From contig JAVDKK010000005.1 of the NCBI GenBank assembly GCA_030849945.1, positions 1 through 64,000 of the forward strand: DNA of 64,000 nt. Direction: 5' to 3'. Below the pieces are notes generated by a model, which was given only the letters and a program-made list of their open reading frames with translations, was not told where the DNA came from and did not search any database. Position 1 is the stretch's first letter; every line of letters starts with the position of its first letter. Origin of the DNA: Schauerella fraxinea. Lineage in GTDB: Bacteria; Pseudomonadota; Gammaproteobacteria; Burkholderiales; Burkholderiaceae_B. This document shows, piece after piece, positions 46,345 through 54,587 of the stretch. The position numbers were made by a program, and so were the translations under genes.

Positions 46345-48274
46345 CCGGGCGAATAAGCCAGACACCCAAGCGGACCTAGATCTTCGCAACTGTCTTGGCG
46401 AGGCTCCACCACGCAGCTTCATAATGAAGGCTGGCGCCGGCTCTGGAAAAACCACCTCTCTCATTAAGGGGCTGTCGTCGGCCATTCGTATACACGGCGA
46501 AAGGCTAAGAAAGTCCCGTCAACGCATAGCTTGCATTACCTACACTGAGATCGCGGCCGGAGAAATATGGAGGGATGTCGGCAGCGATCCGATGGTTCAT
46601 GTTTCGACTATCCACAGCTTCATGTGGCTGCTAGCCAAACCGTTTCAGAAGGACATTCGCGCATGGGTGTTCACGCGCATCACCGAGAAAATCGCGGCGC
46701 TTGAACAGAAGCAGGCTACCTACGGCCCCAGAGTTCAACAGCGTACGAAAGATAAAGACGCCCGCGACTTGGAGCGCCTCCACAGACAGTCTGGTCGCAT
46801 CGCAGCGGTAAAAGGTTTTCGATATGGAACAGGTAGCGACTACGTCAAGGGAATATTGGGACACGACGACGTTTTGAGGCTTGTACCCTACCTCATCGCT
46901 GAGCGCCCTCTATTTCGAACCCTTCTCGCGCGCCAGTTTCCCTTCGTATTTGTAGACGAGAGTCAGGACACGACCGCAGAAGTCATCGAGGCATTGAAGA
47001 CTGTCGAACGCGAACCAGGCGTCTCACTTTGCCTCGGTTTCTTCGGCGATCCGATGCAACGAATATATGCCACGGGAAGTGGGCTGGTCGAAGCGTCGCC
47101 GCGTTGGGCTGATATTCCCAAGCCAGAGAACTTCCGTTGTTCCACTAAAGTTTTGAATCTCGCCAACGCGATACGGCGAGGTGGTGATGACCTCATTCAG
47201 GTGGCCGGCAAACGCCTTGGCCCCGAAGGCATCATGCCAACTCCTGAAGGTTCGGCCCACCTTTTCATCTTGCCGGCGGACGATACGCGAGACGCGAACT
47301 TGGTGCGAGTACGTGACTGGATGGCTGCGCGAACTGATGATAACGAATGGCGAAATGAGCATGATCAGGTCAAACTTCTTGTCATTGTTCACCAGATGGC
47401 CGCGAAGCGTTTAGGCTTCGGAGAGCTTTATACGGCACTCAACTCCAAGGCGCCGACAGCATTCAAAGATGGTTTTCTGGATGGATCAGCGTGGCCTCTT
47501 TCGCCGTTCGTTAAATTCTTAATTCCAGTAGCCGTCGCCCATAATGAGGGCCGACGACTTGAGGTGATGCGGCTCATTAGGAAGCACTCGCCTCTTCTCG
47601 AGAGGGACAATTTACTTGGAGCTAACGTCGCAGAGCGGCTCAAGGTACTTAGCGAACTTATAGCTTCAATAGCAGTTTCCATAGCCGGAAACTCCGATGC
47701 CACCATCGGCGAAGTTTTGAAGAAGGTGTATGCCGCAGGACTAATAATCCTAGACCACCGGCTGGCATCTTACTTGGACCCGAATGCGCCCCCACCTATC
47801 CCGCCAGTCGAGGAGGCGGACAATGACGACGACGAAGAAGACGATGACTCCGAGAAGGAAATCGCTTCTATGGATGCTTTTTTAGCATGTCCTGCTACAC
47901 AGCTTCTACCGTATCAGAACTACATCTCGGAGCGCTCCCCTTTTTGGACTCAGCAAGGCATCAAAGGAGCAGAATTCAACAGAGTGCTAGTTGTGCTCGA
48001 CGATGCAGAGAGCACCCATTTCCAGTTCTCATACGAAAAATACCTAGGTCTCAAAGCCCCTTCGGATACAGACCGAAAACACATCGAGGCGGGCGAAGAA
48101 ACGACCATGGATCGAACGCGCCGCCTTTTCTATGTGAGCTGCACTAGGGCGCTAAAAGATCTGGCAGTAGTGCTTTTCACAGCCGATCCCGGTCGCGCTG
48201 AGGCACATGTGCGCCAGCTCGGTCTTTTTGAACCCGATTCCATCCATAATCAGGCCGTCTTTGAAGCAGGATAA
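46337..48274 (+). CDS. UvrD-like helicase (GajB-like), copy 1
   Basis: 645 residues of a superfamily 1 helicase. Walker A KAGAGSGKTTSL lies at about 32-43, motif II is FVFVDESQDTT, motif III FFGDPMQRIY, and motif VI is RLFYVSCTRALKDLAVVL. A strongly acidic insert (EEADNDDDEEDDDSEKE) lies before the second RecA fold. Its ATG lies inside the end of the OLD gene (8-base overlap), so the genes are translationally coupled. The pair has the Gabija layout, with the helicase sensing DNA ends or unwinding for the nuclease. Confidence 0.83.
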   Translation: MSSRANKPDTQADLDLRNCLGEAPPRSFIMKAGAGSGKTTSLIKGLSSAIRIHGERLRKSRQRIACITYTEIAAGEIWRDVGSDPMVHVSTIHSFMWLLAKPFQKDIRAWVFTRITEKIAALEQKQATYGPRVQQRTKDKDARDLERLHRQSGRIAAVKGFRYGTGSDYVKGILGHDDVLRLVPYLIAERPLFRTLLARQFPFVFVDESQDTTAEVIEALKTVEREPGVSLCLGFFGDPMQRIYATGSGLVEASPRWADIPKPENFRCSTKVLNLANAIRRGGDDLIQVAGKRLGPEGIMPTPEGSAHLFILPADDTRDANLVRVRDWMAARTDDNEWRNEHDQVKLLVIVHQMAAKRLGFGELYTALNSKAPTAFKDGFLDGSAWPLSPFVKFLIPVAVAHNEGRRLEVMRLIRKHSPLLERDNLLGANVAERLKVLSELIASIAVSIAGNSDATIGEVLKKVYAAGLIILDHRLASYLDPNAPPPIPPVEEADNDDDEEDDDSEKEIASMDAFLACPATQLLPYQNYISERSPFWTQQGIKGAEFNRVLVVLDDAESTHFQFSYEKYLGLKAPSDTDRKHIEAGEETTMDRTRRLFYVSCTRALKDLAVVLFTADPGRAEAHVRQLGLFEPDSIHNQAVFEAG

Positions 48275-48279
48275 TTTAT

Positions 48280-48700
48280 TCGCTGAGGATCTCCGCCGGC
48301 AGAAGTCAACCTCACCTCAAGTGGCATGGATCAGCTCGCTCTTGCCCACCGACGTCAGCAGGATTACGCGTAGCGCCAGTCGGATGTTCGGATAGGTCGC
48401 GATCGATTCCATTGGTCGCGCCATCAGGCGGATCTCAAAAGGTGACGACGCGCGATCCTTCGGCACGAAGGTCGCGATCGATGCGGCCCCAACATTGGCA
48501 GCAGGATTCGCCACCGTCTCGCGGTGCAAGATTGCGAACGCATAGACCTGCTTAACGATGTCACGTATATGCACCGCAGTAGCGGGCGCGGCGCGGCCCT
48601 TCACCTTATTGCACAAGGCTCGCAAATCGTCTGAGGTGATGTCGATAAGCTGCCGGTTCTCGACGGCCGCGAGATATCCCGATCAACGATGCCATCGCCA
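48280..48700 (-). pseudogene. Decayed tyrosine integrase
   Basis: Minus-strand frame ENRQLIDITSDDLRALCNKV, then PATAVHIRDIVKQVYAFAIL, then FVPKDRASSPFEIRLMARPM, ending RLALRVILLTSVGKSELIHAT. A TGA follows exactly where Trp is expected, and GEVDF continues in frame. This is the SAM-like and early catalytic part of a P4-type integrase. The catalytic tyrosine end is missing and the 5' end is shifted. It lies just after the first OLD/UvrD pair. Confidence 0.8.
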
Positions 48701-49272
48701 ATCGCCTCGGTGCTGTTGGCCATCCCGCAGTGCTGTGTCGGTAGGCATCAAGGTTCTTCTCCTGTTTCGTGACAGCTTTTACCATCAGGGGCCAGGAGAC
48801 CTGCTGATGCCGGAGGTCGCATAAAACAAGCTTTCCCGATGAGACCTTTTACAATCGAAGACGGCTTTGGTCTGAATAGTGACTGGGACGGCTTAACCCG
48901 ACCTTTAGTTCTTACCACAAACGCCACCGCCAACCCGTTCAACTGGCAGACGATAGCCACCAATAGCTGCCACGACGTATCTTCTGTTAAATCAATACGT
49001 TACTTCAGTTTTTCAATAGTCTGGGATAGTCCTCGAAGGACTTTATTTCACTCCCACTCTGTCATCAACGGGCCTCATAAGTCCCTATGATTTAAGGGAT
49101 TTTTAGTGACCGACAAATCTGTACCGTCGCCCTCTACCGTCAAAATCGCGCGCTTAATGGTGGCGAGGGTTATGGAACCATTTGCGCGGCGTCGACATTT
49201 TCGGGTGCATTGTCGATCAGGATGCATCTTAACGCGCTCCACTACGACGGGGAATGACCACATGCGAAGAGG
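48701..49272. other. Non-coding or unrecognised stretch
   Basis: About 570 bases. A plus-strand frame at 48,839-49,090 and a minus-strand one at 48,748-48,963 have no family signal. The stretch separates the integrase remnant from the toxin-antitoxin pair. Confidence 0.45.
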
Positions 49273-49929
49273 CTACAGTTCGCCCAGGAAGTCCCCAACC
49301 ACGGCTACGCAATGATCGAAGCTGGGCGTGTACTCCAGCGTGGCGATGGCCTCGAACGCGGCGCGCAAGCTGGCATGCGGCGCTCGGATCTGAGACTGGA
49401 ATGTCTCCCGATGGCGTAGAAGGAATGGTGTCGCTGCCAGAAGCTGCCGAGGCTCGCGCTCGATCACGAGCGCAAAGTCGAAAAGATCCCGCGCCGTGAC
49501 CCGATCACCGCGGTGGTACATCTTCTTGGCAATGATTTCAGCGGCAGTCTCTACTTTGACTGCGCGACCGCCGATATCCCATGTGTCCCAGGCATCGTCC
49601 AGCAAATTGGGAGCAGCGACGAAATCGACCTCGCCCTCCTCGAACTGCAGTTTGACGAAGGCACCTGGTTGCTCGGTGTAGTCCTGCGTCAAATCCGCAG
49701 CGGTGTCGCTCAATCGCGGCGACACAAAGCCGAGGTACTGGGGGTCAGGCACGAAGATGTCGATGTCTTTGCTCAGTCGATGGCTGTACCGAAACATCAG
49801 CACCGTTCCACCACCCAACGTCCAGAACGGGTCCGTGATGCCGCCATACCGACTGATCTCGTCAATCAGTGCAAGCGCCCGCGGGAACAGCTTCTCCCAG
49901 GGACCGCTGGGCAATGCTCCGGACTTCAT
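49273..49929 (-). CDS. AbiEii/AbiGii-family nucleotidyltransferase toxin
   Basis: About 218 residues. The nucleotidyltransferase core GGGTVLMFRYSHRLSKDIDIFV carries the GG motif and the DxD metal ligands. EVDFVAAPNLL and AAEIIAKKMYHRGDRVTARDLFDFALV follow, as in AbiEii-type toxins. Such enzymes can add nucleotides to tRNA or other acceptors and stop growth. The ATG overlaps the antitoxin stop as ATGA, so it is the second gene of a toxin-antitoxin operon. All key residues appear intact, unlike the decayed copy at 41813. Confidence 0.85.
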   Translation of the reverse strand: MKSGALPSGPWEKLFPRALALIDEISRYGGITDPFWTLGGGTVLMFRYSHRLSKDIDIFVPDPQYLGFVSPRLSDTAADLTQDYTEQPGAFVKLQFEEGEVDFVAAPNLLDDAWDTWDIGGRAVKVETAAEIIAKKMYHRGDRVTARDLFDFALVIEREPRQLLAATPFLLRHRETFQSQIRAPHASLRAAFEAIATLEYTPSFDHCVAVVGDFLGEL

Positions 49930-50417
49930 GCCCACAGCTCGCGACGATGCACGGACAACGATCCGGCCAGCTTCGCCACGTTGCGCCAGACCTGCTTTGG
50001 CGGCTGGTGTGTATGCGAGGCAGCCTCCTCCACAGCCATCACGACGACAGGCACGGGCGCCTCATCCAGCAAATGTGTCAGGTGCGGAGCAAATGAAGCA
50101 GGCACTTCACCACTCGCCAGGGCTTGCTCCAGCGTCTCGGGCGCCAGTTCTTGGGCATAGCTGACACTGGCGGTCTTGGCGGCCATCCACAGTCCGCGCT
50201 TCTTGCGCCGCGCCTGGGTGTCCAGCTTAGGACTGTCCAGGCCCAGCACCGCCATGACCTGACCCACCCGGTTGACTCCCAGATCGCTCAGGGTGCCGTT
50301 CTCCAGGCCGACCAGAGTCTGACGAGATAGGCCACTCAGGTGCGCCAACTGTGCTTGGGACAGGCCCAGCTCAGAGCGCCGTGTCCGCACGGCATGGCCG
50401 ATATCGATGAGGTTCAT
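49926..50417 (-). CDS. XRE-type helix-turn-helix antitoxin
   Basis: About 163 residues. The N-terminal helix-turn-helix reads AVRTRRSELGLSQAQLAHLSGLSRQTLVGLENG (about 9-41). A C-terminal region probably binds the toxin. It is the first gene of the operon with the AbiEii-family toxin and overlaps it by four bases. XRE antitoxins usually repress their own promoter. The ATG at 50417 is chosen over 50429 because the conserved domain begins near it. Confidence 0.83.
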   Translation of the reverse strand: MNLIDIGHAVRTRRSELGLSQAQLAHLSGLSRQTLVGLENGTLSDLGVNRVGQVMAVLGLDSPKLDTQARRKKRGLWMAAKTASVSYAQELAPETLEQALASGEVPASFAPHLTHLLDEAPVPVVVMAVEEAASHTHQPPKQVWRNVAKLAGSLSVHRRELWA

Positions 50418-50626
50418 GGCAGGCAACAACCAAGAAAAATGTATGATATTTTTTACATATTACTCTTGCCTGCCACGACCTGCAAGAAGCGGAACCCGCA
50501 GCCCCCTAACATCCACTTCGCCGCCATGGCTCTTACTTTCCGAAATGTCTGGCAACTAGCGCTAATATCCTAGAGGGGCGTAACAGGGCGTAATGCGAAT
50601 TACGTCAGGACACCACAGGGGATTCC

Positions 50627-50938
50627 ATGGACGAGACACAACCGCAAGGTTCGGCCGCCGCTGCCGAACTGAAGATTGACGCGACCCTGATCGCCAAATT
50701 GAACCTGGCGGACTTTCAGAATGCAGTCCCGTTGGTCCGGGATCTATGGTTGATCAACGAGACCGACCAGACGCATGAGCAAGTCGAGTTGGTCCTGACT
50801 TCCGATCCGCCTTTTCTCAAGCCGCGCCGTTGGCGGATTGATCCGCTGGCAGCGGGCTCCCGATATCCAATCCGAGTTATGGATGTGACCCTGGCCGTCC
50901 CCGCAAAGATCAAACCTGGGAGGGGTTGCATTGCATAA
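50627..50938 (+). pseudogene. Truncated DUF4011-type helicase N-terminus, copy 2
   Basis: An open 103-codon frame: MDETQPQGSAAAAELKIDAT, then LIAKLNLADFQNAVPLVRDL and FLKPRRWRIDPLAAGSRYPI. This is the beta-sandwich beginning of DUF4011/DUF3320 helicases, which are normally more than ten times longer. The match is lost at about 50,910 and the frame ends inside the first codons of the ABC-3C effector. It parallels the decayed copy at 36205, including similar upstream DNA (gcgtaaca, gtaatg). It could still be translated as a small leader protein coupled to the effector gene. Confidence 0.65.
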
Positions 50939-51932
50939 GAACTACCCGGGATTGATATCTGTGTTGACCGCCTCAGAGCTCGAGGATTTCGTCGACGACT
51001 GGTTGCATCAGCGTTGCAAGGACTACCATTCACACGACAGGTGGAGCGGCACGGGCGACCTAGGACGCGATGTCTCAGGCTACGTCACCGACCGTCGGAT
51101 GGACGGGCCATGGGACAACTTTCAGTGCAAACAGCTTAGCAAGCGGCTGTCCGAGAAGGCGCTATTTGTAGAACTCGCTAAGATCTTCATGCACTCGGCG
51201 GCGGGAGCATACGCGCTACCGCGAGCCTATACCTTCGTAGCTCCCCTAGGCGTCGTGCGCAAGGTACGCGAATTCGTCGCGCATCCGGAGCGGCTGAAAC
51301 AGTCGTTCCTCGATCGCTGGGACACGTACATCGCGGGTGACCTTGTGGAGAATGCGACAGTGAAGCTGACGCCGGAAATCGAGGCCAAGATCAGAGCATT
51401 CGATTTCGCGAACGTTAGCTGGCTTGACGCCAGACTGCTGGCCAAGGACCCGGCATGCATGCAGGCCCTAGTTAAATGGTTCGATGCCGACCCCGGCCTG
51501 AGTCCCAGGGGCGTCGTGCCCGCCACGATCCACGCAAGCGAATCGGCCTACCTCGCCCAACTACTGAAGGTGTATGAAGAGCGGGGACCGGGAGCCTATC
51601 CAGATCCCGAGGCTGCACTGGCCTGCCCCGATGTGGGGCCACACGTCAAGATCCAGCGTACTCGCTTTTTCGACGCCACGGCGTTCGACCGCTTCTATCG
51701 TGACTCAACGCCGGAGGAGTTCGTCCGAACCTTTCGCGATGAGGTCCACCACGGCGTCATCGACGTTCACGAAGCCGATCACGCCAACAAGTTCTCCCGC
51801 CTGAACAAGGTTATGCAGCAAGCCGCCCTACTGCAAGCTTCCGGCGTACTGGGCCGACATGCCGGACCGCAAGTCAAGCAAGGCACCTGCCACCTGCTTG
51901 CCAATGAAGGGATCATGCCATGGGACCGATAG
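50931..51932 (+). CDS. ABC-3C system effector with nuclease-like N-terminus
   Basis: 333 residues. The N-terminus looks like a restriction-endonuclease fold: helix SELEDFVDDWLHQR, then GTGDLGRDVSGY (Asp47) and NFQCKQLSK (Gln65-x-Lys67). The C-terminus (EEFVRTFRDEVHHGVIDVHE, KQGTCHLLANEGIMPW) fits the domain that anchors effectors to ABC-three-component systems. It starts at TTG with GGGAGGGG just upstream. The middle-component gene overlaps its end by 13 bases. It is probably released or activated by the ATPase to cut DNA. Confidence 0.78.
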   Translation: MHKNYPGLISVLTASELEDFVDDWLHQRCKDYHSHDRWSGTGDLGRDVSGYVTDRRMDGPWDNFQCKQLSKRLSEKALFVELAKIFMHSAAGAYALPRAYTFVAPLGVVRKVREFVAHPERLKQSFLDRWDTYIAGDLVENATVKLTPEIEAKIRAFDFANVSWLDARLLAKDPACMQALVKWFDADPGLSPRGVVPATIHASESAYLAQLLKVYEERGPGAYPDPEAALACPDVGPHVKIQRTRFFDATAFDRFYRDSTPEEFVRTFRDEVHHGVIDVHEADHANKFSRLNKVMQQAALLQASGVLGRHAGPQVKQGTCHLLANEGIMPWDR

Positions 51933-52435
51933 AGAAGCCTGCGCCTAGCGCGCCCCCCTTCAACAGCACTCTCGAGACAGGCATCCGCGTACTGGTCGTA
52001 TTAGAAGCTTTCCATCCGCGGCGTTGCGATCTGCTGGAGATGACCTGGCTCGATCACTTGGTCGTACATACCGGAGATCTGGACGACCCAGACGCACCGA
52101 GCAGCCTGCATCCAGATCTGCCCAATCGCGCGGCCGAACTTGTGGTAAGGCGGCCACTGGTAGAAAGGAGCCTTCGCCTGATGCAGCAGTTGCATCTCGT
52201 TGACGTGTTTGAGAATGAAGACGGCATCACATTCGGCGCGAGCGACGACGCCCCGATCTACCTCGACCTGCTACAGGCACCGTACTCCGTCGCGCTCAAG
52301 GAGCGCGCACAGTGGATGGCAGACCGCTTTGCCAACGAGCCGGCCGCAGCGATGCGCCGGAAAATGGAACAGCGAATCGGGCGATGGACCGCCGACTTTC
52401 GAGTCGACCAGCTATTCACCGGGGCACGCGCATGA
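51920..52435 (+). CDS. ABC-three component system middle component (MC2-like)
   Basis: 171 residues, mostly helical, with the pattern RVLVVLEAFHPRRCDLLEMTWLDHLVVHTGDL and YLDLLQAPYSVALKERAQWMADRF. This resembles the winged-helix middle component 2 of ABC-3C systems, which bridges the effector and the ABC ATPase. It overlaps the effector gene by 13 bases and the ATPase gene by four (ATGA). It has no independent catalytic motif. Confidence 0.78.
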   Translation: MGPIEKPAPSAPPFNSTLETGIRVLVVLEAFHPRRCDLLEMTWLDHLVVHTGDLDDPDAPSSLHPDLPNRAAELVVRRPLVERSLRLMQQLHLVDVFENEDGITFGASDDAPIYLDLLQAPYSVALKERAQWMADRFANEPAAAMRRKMEQRIGRWTADFRVDQLFTGARA

Positions 52436-54300
52436 ATGGTATCCGGCTGCGCCACTTAGTCTTCACCGGCCCCAGCGTTGAGCCTGCCAAACTTGAATTT
52501 GCCGACGGTCTGAACATCGTTTACGGTGCATCCAACACCGGCAAGTCGTTCGCATCGGAAGCGGTGCTCTTCATGCTCGGCGCGGTTTCCAAACTTACAA
52601 AGATCGATGAGATCAAGGCCTACGACGCCGTCTGGCTCGGCTTGACCCTTGGCGACCAAGGCGATTTCACCTTATATCGTGCAACCAAAGGTGGAAACCT
52701 CAAGCTCTTCCCGGGTCTCAATATCTCCCGCCCTATCGGAAAGGGCGAGGCCTTGATGGCGAAACACAGCGCGAAAGCAACCAACTCTGTCTCCTATTGG
52801 ATCCTTGAGGCGCTTCGCCTGCAAGACCGCTGGATCGTGCGCAACGCGAGCGGCGAGAAGGAACAGCTGTCCATCCGCGTGCTGGCGAAATTCGCCGTGG
52901 TTGGGGAGGACGACATCATGTCAAAACGCAGCCCGGTTTACGTGTCAAACAGCTATACGGACCGAACCCTCGATCAAAACCTCTTCAAACTACTCCTCAC
53001 CGGGCAAGACGACGCGGCCGTCGTAACTGTCCCCGCCAAACCTGCGCGGGTAGCCGCTAAGGCAGCCAAACTGGAACTCGTCGATGAGATGTTGGCACAG
53101 ATCGACAGGGAAATGGGCGACGCCCCAGCAGATCGGACACACGTGGACGCCCAACTCGCGGAACTGGAGGCCAGTGGCGCTATGACCACCGCCGAACTTC
53201 AGGCGGTGCAGGCCAAGCTGGATGACCACACGGCCAACCGGCGTAACGCAGTTGACCGCCGCCAGGAACTCACCGCGCATGCGGCAGAACTCGACGTTAC
53301 CCTGGAACGCTTCGCCAAGCTGCAAGCGATCTACAACTCCGATTTGGACCGGCTGCATTCCATTGAGGAGAGCGGTAGCCTGCTTGCTGCCATGACCAGC
53401 CGTGATTGCGCGATTTGTGGCGCCCCGCCCGGCGCACAGAAACATCACCATGCCGCCGAAGAAATTTTGATGGCGCATACAGCCGCGGCAGCTGAAGCGC
53501 GCAAGATCGAGCGTGAGCAACACGAACTGGCTCATGTCATCGATTCGCTGCATGCAGAAGCATTGGAGCTTGCCACATCCATCTCATCGCTCAAGGACCA
53601 GATTGAAGAGCTCGATCAGTACGCCCTAGACTTACGCCCCACGGAAGCGTCGCTGCGAAGCAGCTTTGAGAATTACACCTCCCAGCGTTCCGAACTAAGC
53701 AAGCTGATCGACCTGCATCTTCGACGGGAAATGCTGACCATCCGTCGAGCAGAGATCGAAGCGGATTCGACGAAGAGCGAACGCGCCCCTCTTCTCGTCG
53801 GCCCTGAATCCACCGTGCTCTTCCAGTTTGGTGAGACCATCAAAGCGGTCCTGACCGAATGGGGCTTTCCAGATGCAGACAAGATCCAGTTCGACACAGA
53901 GGCCAAAGACATCACCGTTGCCGGGAAGACCAGGGACGCCAACGGCAAAGGTGTCCGCGCCGTGCTACATGCTGCTTTCAACGTGGCCATCGCTGTGCAT
54001 TGCATTGAAAAAGGCTTACCGCACCCCGGCTTCCTGGTGCTAGACACCCCACTGCTGACGTATCGTGAACCGCTGAAGTCTAAACACGGCGATCTGTCAG
54101 ACGACGAGAAAGCGCTGAAAGCAACAAGTCTCGCCGAGAAGTTCTATAAGCATCTTGCCGGCCTTGAGGAGAAACTTCAGGTAATCGTCATCGAAAACTC
54201 CGACCCGCCGGCTGTGATCGACGACTGCGCTCACATTGAGGTTTTCACCGGTTTGCACGGCGACGAACGCTACGGACTTCTTTCCCACCATAGCGGTTGA
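52432..54300 (+). CDS. ABC-3C ATPase with zinc-hook (DUF3732-type)
   Basis: About 622 residues of a Rad50/SMC-like ATPase. An N-terminal Walker A (YGASNTGKSFASEAVLF, about residue 31) is followed by coiled coils flanking Cys326-x-x-Cys329 (DCAICGAPP), a zinc-hook motif. The C-terminal ATPase part has GFLVLDTPLLTY and VIVIENSDPP. It is the third gene of the operon and overlaps the middle component as ATGA. The ATG at 52432 is used because the longer frame lies inside the previous gene. It probably recognises foreign DNA and controls the nuclease. Confidence 0.82.
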   Translation: MNGIRLRHLVFTGPSVEPAKLEFADGLNIVYGASNTGKSFASEAVLFMLGAVSKLTKIDEIKAYDAVWLGLTLGDQGDFTLYRATKGGNLKLFPGLNISRPIGKGEALMAKHSAKATNSVSYWILEALRLQDRWIVRNASGEKEQLSIRVLAKFAVVGEDDIMSKRSPVYVSNSYTDRTLDQNLFKLLLTGQDDAAVVTVPAKPARVAAKAAKLELVDEMLAQIDREMGDAPADRTHVDAQLAELEASGAMTTAELQAVQAKLDDHTANRRNAVDRRQELTAHAAELDVTLERFAKLQAIYNSDLDRLHSIEESGSLLAAMTSRDCAICGAPPGAQKHHHAAEEILMAHTAAAAEARKIEREQHELAHVIDSLHAEALELATSISSLKDQIEELDQYALDLRPTEASLRSSFENYTSQRSELSKLIDLHLRREMLTIRRAEIEADSTKSERAPLLVGPESTVLFQFGETIKAVLTEWGFPDADKIQFDTEAKDITVAGKTRDANGKGVRAVLHAAFNVAIAVHCIEKGLPHPGFLVLDTPLLTYREPLKSKHGDLSDDEKALKATSLAEKFYKHLAGLEEKLQVIVIENSDPPAVIDDCAHIEVFTGLHGDERYGLLSHHSG

Positions 54301-54303
54301 AAT

Positions 54304-54519
54304 TTGATGCATCCCTCTCCTCGCGGACCAACTGGACACTGCTGCCGAGACTTAACTGCCAACGCCAACAATGACCTCATCGAGCATGCCTACCGCATGG
54401 GCTACCTCTACAGCGAGAAGGAATACACGTTCCTGAAGCAGACGATGCGGAAGAGAAATCTCTCAGACGCGCAGATCGCGTGGAAGACCAAAATAAATAG
54501 GCGGATTAACGTACCGTAA
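54304..54519 (+). CDS. Small protein, function unknown
   Basis: 71 codons starting two bases after the ATPase stop. The C-terminal part NDLIEHAYRMGYLYSEKEYTFLKQTMRKRNLSDAQIAWKTKINRRI is basic and helical. It resembles the short tail motif seen after some DNA-repair or replication proteins, but it cannot be assigned. It may be a translated partner of the flanking system or the remnant of a lost gene. Confidence 0.4.
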   Translation: MMHPSPRGPTGHCCRDLTANANNDLIEHAYRMGYLYSEKEYTFLKQTMRKRNLSDAQIAWKTKINRRINVP

Positions 54520-54587
54520 GACGATGCGTATGCGCCCCGTCGCTGAATGAAAACCAACGGGCGCAACTCTCGGGGGAACGCACGAAA

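Noticed and set aside
49513..50160. 215-codon plus-strand frame
   Set aside because: It is antisense to the toxin and antitoxin genes, both of which carry clear motifs.
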